The notes below the pieces were generated by a model, which had not been told where the DNA came from, did no database searches, and saw only the letters and a list, made by a program, of their open reading frames with translations. From the NCBI RefSeq assembly GCF_009826935.1, contig NZ_WUMN01000001.1, positions 558,001 through 622,000 on the forward strand: a DNA stretch of 64,000 bases. The letters run 5' to 3'. The DNA is from Flavobacterium sp. Sd200 (GTDB taxonomy: Bacteria > Bacteroidota > Bacteroidia > Flavobacteriales > Flavobacteriaceae). The number at the start of each line of letters is the position of its first letter. Positions within the stretch are counted from its first letter, which is position 1. The position numbers and the translations under genes are program-made. Of this stretch, positions 44,067 through 53,115 are shown in pieces.

Positions 44067-47000
44067 TTATTTTGATGTAATTGTTTTAGCATATTCTGTT
44101 GGTGCCATACCAAATTCTGATTTAAAACATTTCCTGAAATAATCTGCATCGCTAAAACCAACCATATAGGCTACTTCATTAACCGTAAACTTAGATTCTG
44201 ATAGTAGTTGCTGAGCTTTTTTCAGACGAATTTCTTTCAGTATTTCAGAAAGGCTTAGTCCTGTAAGGTCTTTAACCTTCCGATAAAGCTGACTCCTGCT
44301 TACCCCAATGCCTATACAAATTTCTTCTACTCCAAGTTCGGGTTTCGATAAATTATTTTCAATAAATGCTAAAAGTTTTTGCAATAGCTTTTCATCGGCC
44401 GAAAGAGGTATCTCTTTTGCAGGCTGTACAGATATTTCTTTGCGGTATTTTTCTTTTAAATTTTGTCTCAATATGAGCAGGTTTTTAATACGGGCAGACA
44501 GTGCAGAGAGGTTAAATGGCTTAGTAATATAATCGTCGGCACCGTTTTCTATTCCTTCAATTTCAGATTCAACAGGATCCTGAGCCGTAAGCAGCACTAC
44601 GGGTATGTGAGAAGTTTTAATATCATTCTTTATTTTTCGGCACAATTCAAAACCGTCCATTTGCTCCATCATCACATCCGATATTACAATATCAGGCTGT
44701 TCCTGTATGGCAGTTTTAAATCCTTCGGTTCCATCAGATGCTTCCAATACAGTATAAGTATTAGAAAAGTAATCTTTTAGATAGGCTCTTAATTCTATAT
44801 TATCTTCTACTAAAAGTATAGTATTGACTTTTTTTGCCCCAATGCCTTTTTCCTGAATGGGGATTATAGCATTATCCGTAATATCATTAATTGCTATGAA
44901 CTCATTATTTGTATCAGCATCATACGTTTTTAAAGGCAACGTTACTGTAAATGCAGTTTGATTTTGACCTATGGCTGAATATTTGCTCTCAACTTCTATT
45001 GTTCCGCCATGGAGCTCTACAAGCCCTCTGCTGTATGCAAGCCCTAAACCTGTACCGCCCGAGCTATGTTTTTTTCCTTGTTTAAATGGCAGAAAGATTA
45101 CTTCACTGTCTTCATCAGATATTATTTCTGTAGCGGTATTTGTAACTTTAATTACTGCGTTTTGTTCATTCTCTTTTGAGGAAAAAGAGAAATTTACGTC
45201 TATTTTTCCTGATACAGGCGTAAATTTTAGTGCGTTAGACAAAAGGTTGTAAATTACTTTTTCCATTTTGTCTTCATCATAAAGAAATATGCAACTGCTT
45301 ACATTATGATTAAAGGTCAAGCTAATATTTTTTGACGCTGCGTTATCTTTAAAGGACGCTATTACAGTATGTAAAAAAGCTATTATGTCATAATTTTTAA
45401 GTTCAGGTTGTAAATTGCCTGTTTCGAGTGTCCTGAAATCAAGAAGCTGATTAACCATTTTCACCAATCTTTCACCACTAAGGCGCATGGTTAAGAGTTG
45501 AGTATATATAGCTTTATTTTCGGCAAACATGTTTGTAAGCCTTTCCAATGGGGCAAGTATGAGGGTTAGTGGCGTTTTAATTTCGTGAGAGATGTTCGTA
45601 AAGAACTGAAGCTTGTTTTGATACAGTTCGTTTTCCTGTTTGTGCATAAGCTCCTCATAAGCCAGTTTTGTTTTAAGCCCTGATACCCGTGCCGAATATT
45701 TATGGTAGGTGTAAAAACTGCCGGCTATAATTATGATATAACAAAAATATGCCCATCCGCTGGCCCAAAAAGGAGGTAATACTTCTATATTTAATACAGT
45801 TGGAACAGTATTCCAAACACCGTCGCTGTTTGAAGAAATAACCTTGAAGGTATATTTGCCTGATTGAAGATTGGAGTAGGAGGCAACCCTGCGTGTGGCA
45901 TCAGTATATACCCAGTTTTTATCGAACCCTTCAAGTTTATAAGCATATTTATTTGCTTGGGGGTTAGAGTAATGTAAGCCTGCAAATTCTATCGATATAC
46001 TTTTGTCATTATATTTTAGCTCAATTTGTTTGGTTAAATATAATGGCTTTGTTAATACAACCCTGCCGTTTATTTTTTCGTTGATCTGTACCGGACGGTT
46101 GAGTATCTGTAATTCTGTGAGTACGGTAACAGGCAGTGTTTTTTCCGGTAGAATATCATCAGGATTAAAAATATTAAATCCGTTATTGCCCCCAAAATAC
46201 ATTTTGCCGTTACTATCTTTAAAAGCGGCTCCGGCAGAAAACTCCTGACTTTGCAGGCCATCCTGTAAACCATAGGTTCTTACGCTCATCCGTTTTTTAT
46301 GCAGTTGCGATATACCTTTTTTATGGCTTATCCATAAAAAGCCTTTGTCATCTTCTAAAATAGAGACGACAGAAGATTTTAAGAACTGATCATTAGCAGA
46401 AAGGTTCGTAAATGTTTTGTTTACAGGATCATACTTATCTAACCCATTTCCGGTACCGATCCATATTATTCCGCTTTTATCTTCATAAATGCAGTTTATT
46501 CGGTTATCGCTTACAGAGTTTCTATCTTCATTATGAACAAAATGCGCTGTAACTTTAAACTCATCAGAATTCGCTACCTGTTTAAGTACGCTTATCCCAC
46601 CGGTATTGCCGCCTATTCCTTCGCACCCAACCCATATTTGGCCTTTTGAATCCTGCATAACAACCCGTGTGTGGGCATGCAGCATCATTTTTTCCGGGCT
46701 GTAGTTTATAAAAATGTCTTGTTTTGGTTTGTATTTATAAACTCCGTTCCAGCTTGCAATTAATATATTATGCTCATTGTCTTCGTTAATGCCAAAAACG
46801 GTAGTGTACCTTACTTTTGCAGACAGATCGCTGAAAACTCCCGTCGAGGGATTATAACAGTTGAGCCCTTCTTTAGTGCCTATCCATATAACTCCGCGCG
46901 AATCACAAAAAACGGAGCGTATCAAATTGCTCGTTATTGAACCTGGCCCTTTTTGAAGATGCCGTGTTTTATTGCCAATTACAGTAATACCCTTATCACG

Positions 47001-47789
47001 CGTACCCACCCAGATATTTCCGGTCTTGTCTGTACAAATAGAGGTTATATTATTATCTGCTAATGATTGTTTTACAAAAGGATCATGATAAAAATGCTGA
47101 AAGGGCTTTGCTGCCAAGTTTGCTTTATTAATGCCGTTGCTATAAGTGCCTACCCATAATATATCGTGATTATCTTTATAGATATCTGTTACATAAGCGT
47201 CATTTAATTGTCCGGGATTTATTGAGCCTTCTTCATAGATCTTTGTTACGCCCGATCTTATATTTGTTTCTATAAGACGGTTTCTTGGAACCTCAATTTT
47301 CCATACATAATCCTTAAAATTAGCTTTGGTTTTACTAATATGTTTTCTTCTGTCTGTCCATAAAAAAATAGAGTCGGCAATTTCATTTCTTTTAAACCTG
47401 TCAAAGTTATCTTTTTCATAGTTGTAGCGGCACAACTCATCATCCTCAAAAGTGCGTATCCAGATGTTCTGCTCTTTGTCAAGCTTTAGGGTATGTATCC
47501 TGTTGTTATTGATACTTTTTTTATCCTTTGGATTGTACATATAGGTTTTAAAAGAATACCCGTCATAACGGCACAATCCGTTCCAGGTTCCAAACCAAAT
47601 AAAACCATATTTGTCTTTAACTATGCCCAATACAGTGTTTTGGGGCAGGCCGTCATCTGAAGTAATGTGATTAAACCGGATAATTGGATGTTGAGAAAAT
47701 GCCTCATGTATGCTACAGCCAATAAGTAAAAACATCATTACAATATAAAGATGCTTTTGGTTAAGGATATAGCAAATAGGTTTCAACAT
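44067..47789 (-). CDS. Hybrid two-component system sensor-regulator (HTCS)
   Basis: Single-chain sensor kinase and AraC-type regulator that detects an oligosaccharide in the periplasm and switches on its polysaccharide locus. The 1240-residue protein starts with a signal/membrane segment (YIVMMFLLIGCSIHEAFSQ), then two seven-bladed Reg_prop propellers (repeats such as GFIWFGTWNGLCRYD, NIWVGTRDKGI, GIIWIGTGNGLDKYD), a Y_Y_Y domain (about 600-690), a membrane helix (GWAYFCYIIIIAGSFYTY), HisKA with H735 in NISHEIKTPL, a HATPase domain (GGTGLGLAYSRGLVEL), a receiver domain with D1038 in VISDVMMEQMDG, and a C-terminal AraC HTH (ICIGIGVSRSQLYRKVKDLT). All catalytic residues look intact. It heads the locus beside GH2. 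Confidence 0.95.
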   Translation of the reverse strand: MLKPICYILNQKHLYIVMMFLLIGCSIHEAFSQHPIIRFNHITSDDGLPQNTVLGIVKDKYGFIWFGTWNGLCRYDGYSFKTYMYNPKDKKSINNNRIHTLKLDKEQNIWIRTFEDDELCRYNYEKDNFDRFKRNEIADSIFLWTDRRKHISKTKANFKDYVWKIEVPRNRLIETNIRSGVTKIYEEGSINPGQLNDAYVTDIYKDNHDILWVGTYSNGINKANLAAKPFQHFYHDPFVKQSLADNNITSICTDKTGNIWVGTRDKGITVIGNKTRHLQKGPGSITSNLIRSVFCDSRGVIWIGTKEGLNCYNPSTGVFSDLSAKVRYTTVFGINEDNEHNILIASWNGVYKYKPKQDIFINYSPEKMMLHAHTRVVMQDSKGQIWVGCEGIGGNTGGISVLKQVANSDEFKVTAHFVHNEDRNSVSDNRINCIYEDKSGIIWIGTGNGLDKYDPVNKTFTNLSANDQFLKSSVVSILEDDKGFLWISHKKGISQLHKKRMSVRTYGLQDGLQSQEFSAGAAFKDSNGKMYFGGNNGFNIFNPDDILPEKTLPVTVLTELQILNRPVQINEKINGRVVLTKPLYLTKQIELKYNDKSISIEFAGLHYSNPQANKYAYKLEGFDKNWVYTDATRRVASYSNLQSGKYTFKVISSNSDGVWNTVPTVLNIEVLPPFWASGWAYFCYIIIIAGSFYTYHKYSARVSGLKTKLAYEELMHKQENELYQNKLQFFTNISHEIKTPLTLILAPLERLTNMFAENKAIYTQLLTMRLSGERLVKMVNQLLDFRTLETGNLQPELKNYDIIAFLHTVIASFKDNAASKNISLTFNHNVSSCIFLYDEDKMEKVIYNLLSNALKFTPVSGKIDVNFSFSSKENEQNAVIKVTNTATEIISDEDSEVIFLPFKQGKKHSSGGTGLGLAYSRGLVELHGGTIEVESKYSAIGQNQTAFTVTLPLKTYDADTNNEFIAINDITDNAIIPIQEKGIGAKKVNTILLVEDNIELRAYLKDYFSNTYTVLEASDGTEGFKTAIQEQPDIVISDVMMEQMDGFELCRKIKNDIKTSHIPVVLLTAQDPVESEIEGIENGADDYITKPFNLSALSARIKNLLILRQNLKEKYRKEISVQPAKEIPLSADEKLLQKLLAFIENNLSKPELGVEEICIGIGVSRSQLYRKVKDLTGLSLSEILKEIRLKKAQQLLSESKFTVNEVAYMVGFSDADYFRKCFKSEFGMAPTEYAKTITSK

Positions 47790-47896
47790 TTTCAGTAAAA
47801 AATAAAACTTAAACAGGCTCTAAACTACAACATTATTATTTTTTAACTGTCATGTACTGTTATGTGCCGATGATGTTTACCAACTGTATTGAATAA

Positions 47897-47926
47897 AAAA
47901 ACTCCGAAAGTATATTCCGGAGTTTT
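47897..47926 (-). terminator. Terminator of the DUF3861 gene
   Basis: A 9-bp stem, AAAACTCCG (47898-47906) with CGGAGTTTT (47918-47926), followed by a T-run on the minus strand, 23 nt past the stop at 47949. Confidence 0.8.
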
Positions 47927-47948
47927 AAAAGTATTAGTTTGTAGAAAA

Positions 47949-48242
47949 TTATATGCCGCTTTTTAGCCTTTTCATAAACTCTTTAAATGCGGGTAAAAAA
48001 TCTTCGAAAAGACCATGCTCTTTATTGCGCAGCATTACTTCGCTAAACATTTTTAAACCAATGGCAAATTCAGCCGACTGGTTCACATCACCAAAATGAT
48101 CTTTTTCCTGCAACACTTTTATAATGTTGAAAATATTGTCGTGATTATCAAATTCTATAACAACAGGCTGTTGTAATTCTTCATCTTTAGGGTTGTAAGT
48201 ATGTTCTAAAGTAACTTTATAATGGTTGTATTTTGTATTCAT
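47949..48242 (-). CDS. DUF3861 family protein
   Basis: A 97-residue cytoplasmic protein of the DUF3861 family; no function is established that I know of. The family pattern is clear: an N-terminal strand pair (YNHYKVTLEHTYNPKDEEL), FDNHDNIFNIIKVLQEKDHF in the middle, and the C-terminal helix block FAIGLKMFSEVMLRNKEHGLF with DFLPAFKEFMKRLKSG. It has no signal peptide and no cysteine. It lies downstream of the efflux operon on the same strand but is separated by a strong terminator whose U-run ends only 14 nt before the ATG. Its own promoter may be the TAACTTTG box at 48309-48316. Confidence 0.82.
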   Translation of the reverse strand: MNTKYNHYKVTLEHTYNPKDEELQQPVVIEFDNHDNIFNIIKVLQEKDHFGDVNQSAEFAIGLKMFSEVMLRNKEHGLFEDFLPAFKEFMKRLKSGI

Positions 48243-48256
48243 GATTTTAATGATTT

Positions 48257-48294
48257 AAAAAAGCCTGGCGCACTGAAAAGCTGTGCGCCAGGCT
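48257..48294 (-). terminator. Terminator between emrB and the DUF3861 gene (possible attenuator)
   Basis: Read on the minus strand, a 12-bp perfect GC-rich stem (AGCCTGGCGCAC at 48294-48283 with GTGCGCCAGGCT at 48273-48262), a 9-nt loop and TTTTTT. It ends the tetR-tolC-emrA-emrB transcript. It also falls inside the leader of the DUF3861 gene if that gene uses the promoter at 48309-48316. Confidence 0.8.
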
Positions 48295-48308
48295 ACCTGC
48301 TGGTTAGG

Positions 48309-48316
48309 CAAAGTTA
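48309..48316 (-). promoter_or_regulatory. Possible -7 element for the DUF3861 gene
   Basis: TAACTTTG on the minus strand fits TAnnTTTG. It lies upstream of the strong terminator, so transcripts from it would need to read through. No -33 element is evident. Confidence 0.3.
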
Positions 48317-48397
48317 AATTTACTGTTTATATTTTCTGTCGACATTTCCGAAACATACATTAAGAACCTGCTATAATTTATAATAAATAACATTCGG

Positions 48398-48419
48398 TCT
48401 ATTATCTCTCATCTATTAT
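48398..48419. repeat. 22-nt dispersed repeat copy
   Basis: Identical over 22 nt to 17713-17734 (words TCTATTATCTCTCATC and ATTAT in series). It stands 10 nt past the emrB stop, as the other copy stands after ccoH. Confidence 0.6.
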
Positions 48420-48429
48420 GTTTCGTCTC

Positions 48430-50022
48430 TTAGTGTACTGATGACATATCTACCTTACTCTTACCTTGTCTTACCAATAATATAAACGGTATACAGATAA
48501 CGAAAAGTATGCCCAAATACAGAAACACGTCCATGTATGATAATACTGTTGCCTGTTTCATTACACCACCTTCAAGAGCGGCATAGGCCTTATTTAAAGC
48601 TTCAGATGAGCTAAAACCCCTTGCCATAAAGCCATGTTGCAGTTGCTGTACTCTTTGCTGAACTGCAAAATCGGTAGCGTTTTCATGTGCTACAAGGTTT
48701 ACCCTGTGTGCCTGTGTAGACCTTGTAATAAACGTACTGATGAGTGCAATACCAAACGAACCGCCTAACTGACGCATCATACCTGTAAAAGCCGCACCCT
48801 CGCCAATGCTTTTGCCTTTAAGGGTGCTTAGTGCCATAGTTGTAATAGGTACGAATAGCAAGCCCAAGCCAACACCGCGAAGTATAAGAGGCCAAAACAT
48901 GTGTTCGGAACCTGTATCTGGTGTCATAATGCTGTACATCCAGAAGGTAAAGCCAAAGAACACCATAAAACCAACAGCTACCATATAAGTTTGAGGTACA
49001 CCGTTCTGGATCATCTTACCAATAAAAGGCATCATAAAGGCTGTCATTAAAGAACTTGGTATTAATAGCATACCTGCCTGTAGTGCGGTCCAGCCCAGCA
49101 TAGACTGGGTGTAAATTGGTATAACAAACGTTGAACCATAAAGCCCGAAGCCTAATATAAAACACATTATGGTACCAATGCGCAGGTTACTGTCTTTAAG
49201 TACACTAAGGTTTACAATAGGATGTTTATACACGGTTTCTCTCCAAATAAATGCGAGTAAACCAAAAACGGCAACCACACTCAGGATAACAATTTCGTGC
49301 GATTCAAACCAGTCGTCCTGCTGCCCGTGTTCTAATACAAACTGTAATGATCCAATAAACGCAATGAGAAAAAATATTCCCAACCAGTCTACCTGGCTTG
49401 CTTTAAGCTTTTCGCCATATTTAGGGCTTCTTACATATATAAGGCTCAACATGGTCGCTATAATACCAAGAGGAACGTTAATGTAAAAAATGTAAGGCCA
49501 TGACCAGTTGTCTACTATCCATCCACCCAGCGGCGGCCCAAGGGTAGGGCCTACAATTACACCCATACCATAAATAGCCTGTGCAATACTTCGTTTTTCC
49601 ACCGGATAACTTTCTGTTATAATGGTTTGTGCCGTTACAAGGAGGGCACCACCTCCCATTCCCTGAATGAACCTAAAAGTTACAAGCTCCCAAATGTTAT
49701 CAGCATTACCACACAAAAAAGACGATACCGTAAAAATTATAATAGATGCCGCAAAATAATTTCGTCGGCCAAACTGCTGTGAAAGCCAGCTTGTCATAGG
49801 TATAACAATTACGTTTGCAATGGCATAGGCTGTAATTACCCAAGCCACATCGGTCAATGTAGCACCAAGGCTACCACGCATTTCATTAAGCGCTACGTTT
49901 ACAATAGTTGTATCTACAATTTCAAGCAGGGCACATAGTACTGCTGTTATTGTAATAATAACGCGTTCAAAGCCATATAAAACTAAACTATCGTCTGCTT
50001 TTACTGTTGCTGCTCCTGCCAT
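48430..50022 (-). CDS. emrB: EmrB/QacA-type MFS drug efflux permease (DHA2)
   Basis: Inner-membrane proton-driven exporter of 530 residues with 14 predicted helices. DHA2 signatures are LLEIVDTTIVNVALNEM (helix 1, motif D), WLSQQFGRRNYF (motif A), RFIQGMGGGALLV (motif B) and YGMGVIVGPTLGPPLGGWIV (motif C). With the adjacent membrane-fusion protein and TolC-type channel it forms a tripartite pump that exports drugs or other toxic compounds across both membranes. It begins 5 nt after the emrA stop and is the last gene of the operon, followed by a dispersed repeat and a terminator. Confidence 0.94.
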   Translation of the reverse strand: MAGAATVKADDSLVLYGFERVIITITAVLCALLEIVDTTIVNVALNEMRGSLGATLTDVAWVITAYAIANVIVIPMTSWLSQQFGRRNYFAASIIIFTVSSFLCGNADNIWELVTFRFIQGMGGGALLVTAQTIITESYPVEKRSIAQAIYGMGVIVGPTLGPPLGGWIVDNWSWPYIFYINVPLGIIATMLSLIYVRSPKYGEKLKASQVDWLGIFFLIAFIGSLQFVLEHGQQDDWFESHEIVILSVVAVFGLLAFIWRETVYKHPIVNLSVLKDSNLRIGTIMCFILGFGLYGSTFVIPIYTQSMLGWTALQAGMLLIPSSLMTAFMMPFIGKMIQNGVPQTYMVAVGFMVFFGFTFWMYSIMTPDTGSEHMFWPLILRGVGLGLLFVPITTMALSTLKGKSIGEGAAFTGMMRQLGGSFGIALISTFITRSTQAHRVNLVAHENATDFAVQQRVQQLQHGFMARGFSSSEALNKAYAALEGGVMKQATVLSYMDVFLYLGILFVICIPFILLVRQGKSKVDMSSVH

Positions 50023-50027
50023 ATTTA

Positions 50028-51116
50028 TTATTTTAAGTGTACATCAACTTCAACGTTCATACCTGAGCGTAAAAGTTTTACTTTCTCTTTATCGTTACTG
50101 TCGGTAAGATTGATCCTTACAGGAAGTCTTTGTACTGTTTTAACAAAGTTACCAGTGGCATTGTCAGGAGGCAATAAAGAGAAACGTGCACCGGTTGCAG
50201 GAGAGAACGAACTAACTACGCCTTCAAATTCTACATCCGGGTAAGCGTCGGCCACGATAATAACTTTTTGGCCTTCTTTCATTTTAGTAACCTGTGTTTC
50301 TTTAAAGTTAGCAACCACCCAGCTGTTAGAATTGTCTAAGATGTAAAACAATGCCTGACCCGGTTGTACAAGTTGTCCGGGCTGAATGTCTATAGTAGAT
50401 ACCTGACCGTCTACAGCAGCAGTAACCACTGTGTAAGAAAGGTTTAGTTTAGCAGCATCAAGGGCAGCCTGAGCTCTTTTAATGTTTGCCTGGGCAACTT
50501 CGGTTTGTTTGTTGCTTACATTGCTTCTTGATACGCTTGCAGCTCTTTGAGATGTGCTTGCGGCCTGTGCCTGTTGTAATACTTTAAGTTCGGCTTCGGC
50601 TTCCTGTTTAGCAGCCTGTGCCTGTTCAAACTGTTGTTTGGTTATGCTCCTGTTATTATAAAGGTTCTGGTAACGCTCAAAATCGTTATTAGCCCTCCAT
50701 AGTCTTACTTTGGCAGCCTCAATATTTCCTTTAGATGAAAGTATATTAGCTTCAGAAACAGATACTCCCGCAGCCGCACCGCCTATATCGGCCTTGGCCA
50801 CTTCAAGGTTGCTTTGTGCTGCTAAAAGCTGTGCTTCGGCATCGGCAACACGAACCGCATAATCTTTATCGTCAATAGTAAATAGTGTATCGCCTTTTTT
50901 TACAAAGTCGTTATCTTTTACATATATTTTAGTAATATATCCGGTAACGCGGGGCAATATCGGGCTCATGTTTTTTTCTACCTGGGCATCGTCTGTAGTT
51001 TCGTGTGCCAAAGAGTGCATGTATTTATAGATACCGTAACCACCACCTATAATAACAAGAACTATAAGTATGATAAGGAACTTTTTATTGGTTTTCTTTT
51101 TTTCCGTGGTTTCCAT
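50028..51116 (-). CDS. emrA: EmrA/HlyD family membrane-fusion protein
   Basis: Periplasmic adaptor of 362 residues linking the EmrB permease to the outer-membrane channel. One N-terminal membrane helix (KFLIILIVLVIIGGGYGIYKY) is followed by the split lipoyl domain (VTGYITKIYVKDNDFVKKGD and AVDGQVSTIDIQPGQLVQPG), a long coiled-coil hairpin of Ala/Gln/Glu-rich heptads (about 95-215), and the beta-barrel domain (SWVVANFKETQVTKMKEGQ). It starts 5 nt after the tolC stop. Its size and the order tolC-emrA-emrB are those of EmrAB-type pumps in Bacteroidota. Confidence 0.93.
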   Translation of the reverse strand: METTEKKKTNKKFLIILIVLVIIGGGYGIYKYMHSLAHETTDDAQVEKNMSPILPRVTGYITKIYVKDNDFVKKGDTLFTIDDKDYAVRVADAEAQLLAAQSNLEVAKADIGGAAAGVSVSEANILSSKGNIEAAKVRLWRANNDFERYQNLYNNRSITKQQFEQAQAAKQEAEAELKVLQQAQAASTSQRAASVSRSNVSNKQTEVAQANIKRAQAALDAAKLNLSYTVVTAAVDGQVSTIDIQPGQLVQPGQALFYILDNSNSWVVANFKETQVTKMKEGQKVIIVADAYPDVEFEGVVSSFSPATGARFSLLPPDNATGNFVKTVQRLPVRINLTDSNDKEKVKLLRSGMNVEVDVHLK

Positions 51117-51121
51117 GGTTA

Positions 51122-52474
51122 TTATTTGTTTTGTGTAAGATTAAAAGAGTTTGTTAGTTTGCCCGATGCATTTAGCAGCTCATAGAAACGCTGGGTTATG
51201 TCGGCTTTAGAAAATGCTTCGTTTAGTTGTGTTTGTAGCTTTTGTACATCGGCTTCAAGCAGGTCGTTAGTGTCTACAAGGCCGTTGTCATATTTATCTT
51301 TTACAATACGGTAGTTTTCTTCCGCCTGTGTTACGGCTTCAGTATATACCCTGTTTTGTTTAAGTGCAAGGTTATAGTTTTCCTGTGCAGTTTTTACCTG
51401 TATTTTCACACTTTCTGTCATCAGGTCCAATTGCTGGTGTGTTTCGTTTCTACGGCTTTCGGCAGCTTTTACTTTTTTGCCGTTTTTCCATATTCCTGCA
51501 ATGTCATAAGAAAGGCCTACACCCACGTTAGCGGCATTATACACCTCTACAAAGTCGGGTATATTAAGGTAAACATATCCGGCAGATAATGACAGGGAAG
51601 GGTAATATCCGGCTTTGGCAACTTTAATGTTGTTCTCTGCAGCCTTTTCTTCATAGCGCATGGCTTCAAGATCATTTCGTTGTGCTATGGCTTCGCTCTC
51701 ACTAATAGCAACATCTGCGTTTTGGTTTTTAAAATAACCGTCCTTCACATCTATCTGTGTACTTTCGGGCATGTGCAGCAATGTTATAAGCTGGTAGTTT
51801 ATAGTTGCCACATTTTTTTTGGCTTCATCAAGGCTTATTTGTATGTTGCTGGCCTGAAGTTTTGTTTTAAGAAGGTCATTACGGGCAATAAGACCGTTCT
51901 CTTCCATTGCTGTAAAGTCTTTAACCCTTTGGTTGGCACTTTTAAGGTTTTCTTCTATAAGTGCTACAGATTGTTGTGCTTTATATAGGTTTGTATATAA
52001 AGCAATAGTTTGCAACGCTACCTGGTCTTTAGTATCGGCAGCATTAAACGTTTGTGCTTTATAGGCATTTTCGCTGGCTGCAATACTGTTCTTTACTTTA
52101 CCGCCTGCATATACAGGCACACTTGCATTAGCAAGTGCAAACATGGCACTGTTTACTTTTGGTGTAGATGAGCCTCCTGAAGATTCGCCCGATTCTCCTG
52201 AACTACTGCTTCCGGCAGATTTTAGATTTATGGTAGGGTCTGTAAGACGAAGGTACTGGCCACTTACCGTAAATGACGGATAGGCAGTGTTTTTTGTGTT
52301 TGCCAGTTCCAGTTTTGAGGTTTCTACCTTAGTGTCCGCCAGGTTCGCCTCGGTGCTTTTTGTAACTGCCATTTTTACGGCTTCATCCAGCGATAGCTGT
52401 TGCTTTTGTTGCGCGTGCATTGTGGCACCCGTAATAAGCAGAAACCCTATGGGCAGCATTTTTCTAATTTTCAT
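51122..52474 (-). CDS. TolC family outer-membrane efflux channel
   Basis: Outer-membrane factor of 450 residues with a signal peptide (KMLPIGFLLITGATMHAQ). It has the duplicated OEP repeat: each half begins with a helix rich in Ala, Glu, Gln (LSLDEAVKMAVTKSTEANLA) and contains the strand pairs that form the barrel (PSFTVSGQYLRL, PSLSLSAGYVYL), with the equatorial NxxxLLxA-type motif near DTNDLLEADVQKLQTQ. A Ser/Gly/Glu-rich loop (SAGSSSSGESGESSGGSS) after the first strand is probably surface-exposed. The ATG overlaps the tetR stop by 11 nt, which couples the channel to its regulator. Confidence 0.92.
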   Translation of the reverse strand: MKIRKMLPIGFLLITGATMHAQQKQQLSLDEAVKMAVTKSTEANLADTKVETSKLELANTKNTAYPSFTVSGQYLRLTDPTINLKSAGSSSSGESGESSGGSSTPKVNSAMFALANASVPVYAGGKVKNSIAASENAYKAQTFNAADTKDQVALQTIALYTNLYKAQQSVALIEENLKSANQRVKDFTAMEENGLIARNDLLKTKLQASNIQISLDEAKKNVATINYQLITLLHMPESTQIDVKDGYFKNQNADVAISESEAIAQRNDLEAMRYEEKAAENNIKVAKAGYYPSLSLSAGYVYLNIPDFVEVYNAANVGVGLSYDIAGIWKNGKKVKAAESRRNETHQQLDLMTESVKIQVKTAQENYNLALKQNRVYTEAVTQAEENYRIVKDKYDNGLVDTNDLLEADVQKLQTQLNEAFSKADITQRFYELLNASGKLTNSFNLTQNK

Positions 52475-53084
52475 TTGCTAAAAGCGCTTTAATGGTTTGT
52501 TTAATATGTAGTGTTAACTCGTTTGCAATGTATTGGTCAAACCCGGCATCGTCAAGGCCAAGAGTTTTTTGAAAATACAGTTTGTTGGTATGAAAATGGG
52601 TAAGGGTGCCTAATATAGTGGTAGGTATAAGCCCTATATTTATTCCACGCCTGAAAGACCCTTTATTCTGCCCGTCTTCTATTATTTTATTGAATATCTC
52701 GGAGTTTACTTTTTTGATCTCCATGAACGAATCCATGTTGAGTATCCTTTTCTTGGTAGAAAGTTCAAAATGCATTATTTGGTACATGCATTTGTTCTTA
52801 TTTATTCGTGATATATACAGGTCTATAAGGCGATCCACTTTTTCAAAAGGGGAGAGGTCTTCTTTAAATATAGTCTCCAACTGCATTTTCATGCCCGATG
52901 TTCTATATATTATAAGTGTTTCGAGCAGTTTTTCTTTCGAACCAAAATAGTAGGATATCATGGCTATATTAACCCCGGCTGCCTTTGCTATAGTCCTTAT
53001 AGATGCCCCATCAAATCCTTCCTCGGCAAATAGCTTTTCTGCCACCTGAAGGATCTCGATTTGTTTATCATTAAATTCTGTCAT
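52464..53084 (-). CDS. TetR family regulator of the efflux operon
   Basis: A 206-residue repressor. The ATG at 53084 (MTEFNDKQIEILQVAEKLF) gives the standard TetR N-terminus; the longer frame to 53120 would run through the operator. The HTH is ASIRTIAKAAGVNIAMISYYFG, with the typical YYxF end, followed by KEKLLETLI. The C-terminal ligand domain (about 60-206) is not assignable to a ligand. It is the first gene of tetR-tolC-emrA-emrB. Two phased palindromes at 53113-53145, overlapping the predicted promoter, are probably its binding sites, so the whole operon should be derepressed by an efflux substrate. Confidence 0.92.
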   Translation of the reverse strand: MTEFNDKQIEILQVAEKLFAEEGFDGASIRTIAKAAGVNIAMISYYFGSKEKLLETLIIYRTSGMKMQLETIFKEDLSPFEKVDRLIDLYISRINKNKCMYQIMHFELSTKKRILNMDSFMEIKKVNSEIFNKIIEDGQNKGSFRRGINIGLIPTTILGTLTHFHTNKLYFQKTLGLDDAGFDQYIANELTLHIKQTIKALLANEN

Positions 53085-53107
53085 AACATAGGTTATAAAT
53101 AACGGTA

Positions 53108-53115
53108 CAAAGTTA
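53108..53115 (-). promoter_or_regulatory. Predicted -7 element of the efflux operon
   Basis: TAACTTTG on the minus strand fits TAnnTTTG; the start point near 53101 gives a 17-nt leader before the tetR ATG. It overlaps the first palindrome by 3 nt. Confidence 0.5.

Noticed and set aside
48398-48419. Possible CRISPR-like repeat
   Set aside because: Only one copy here and one at 17713; no regular spacing, no spacers and no cas genes. Treated as a dispersed intergenic repeat.
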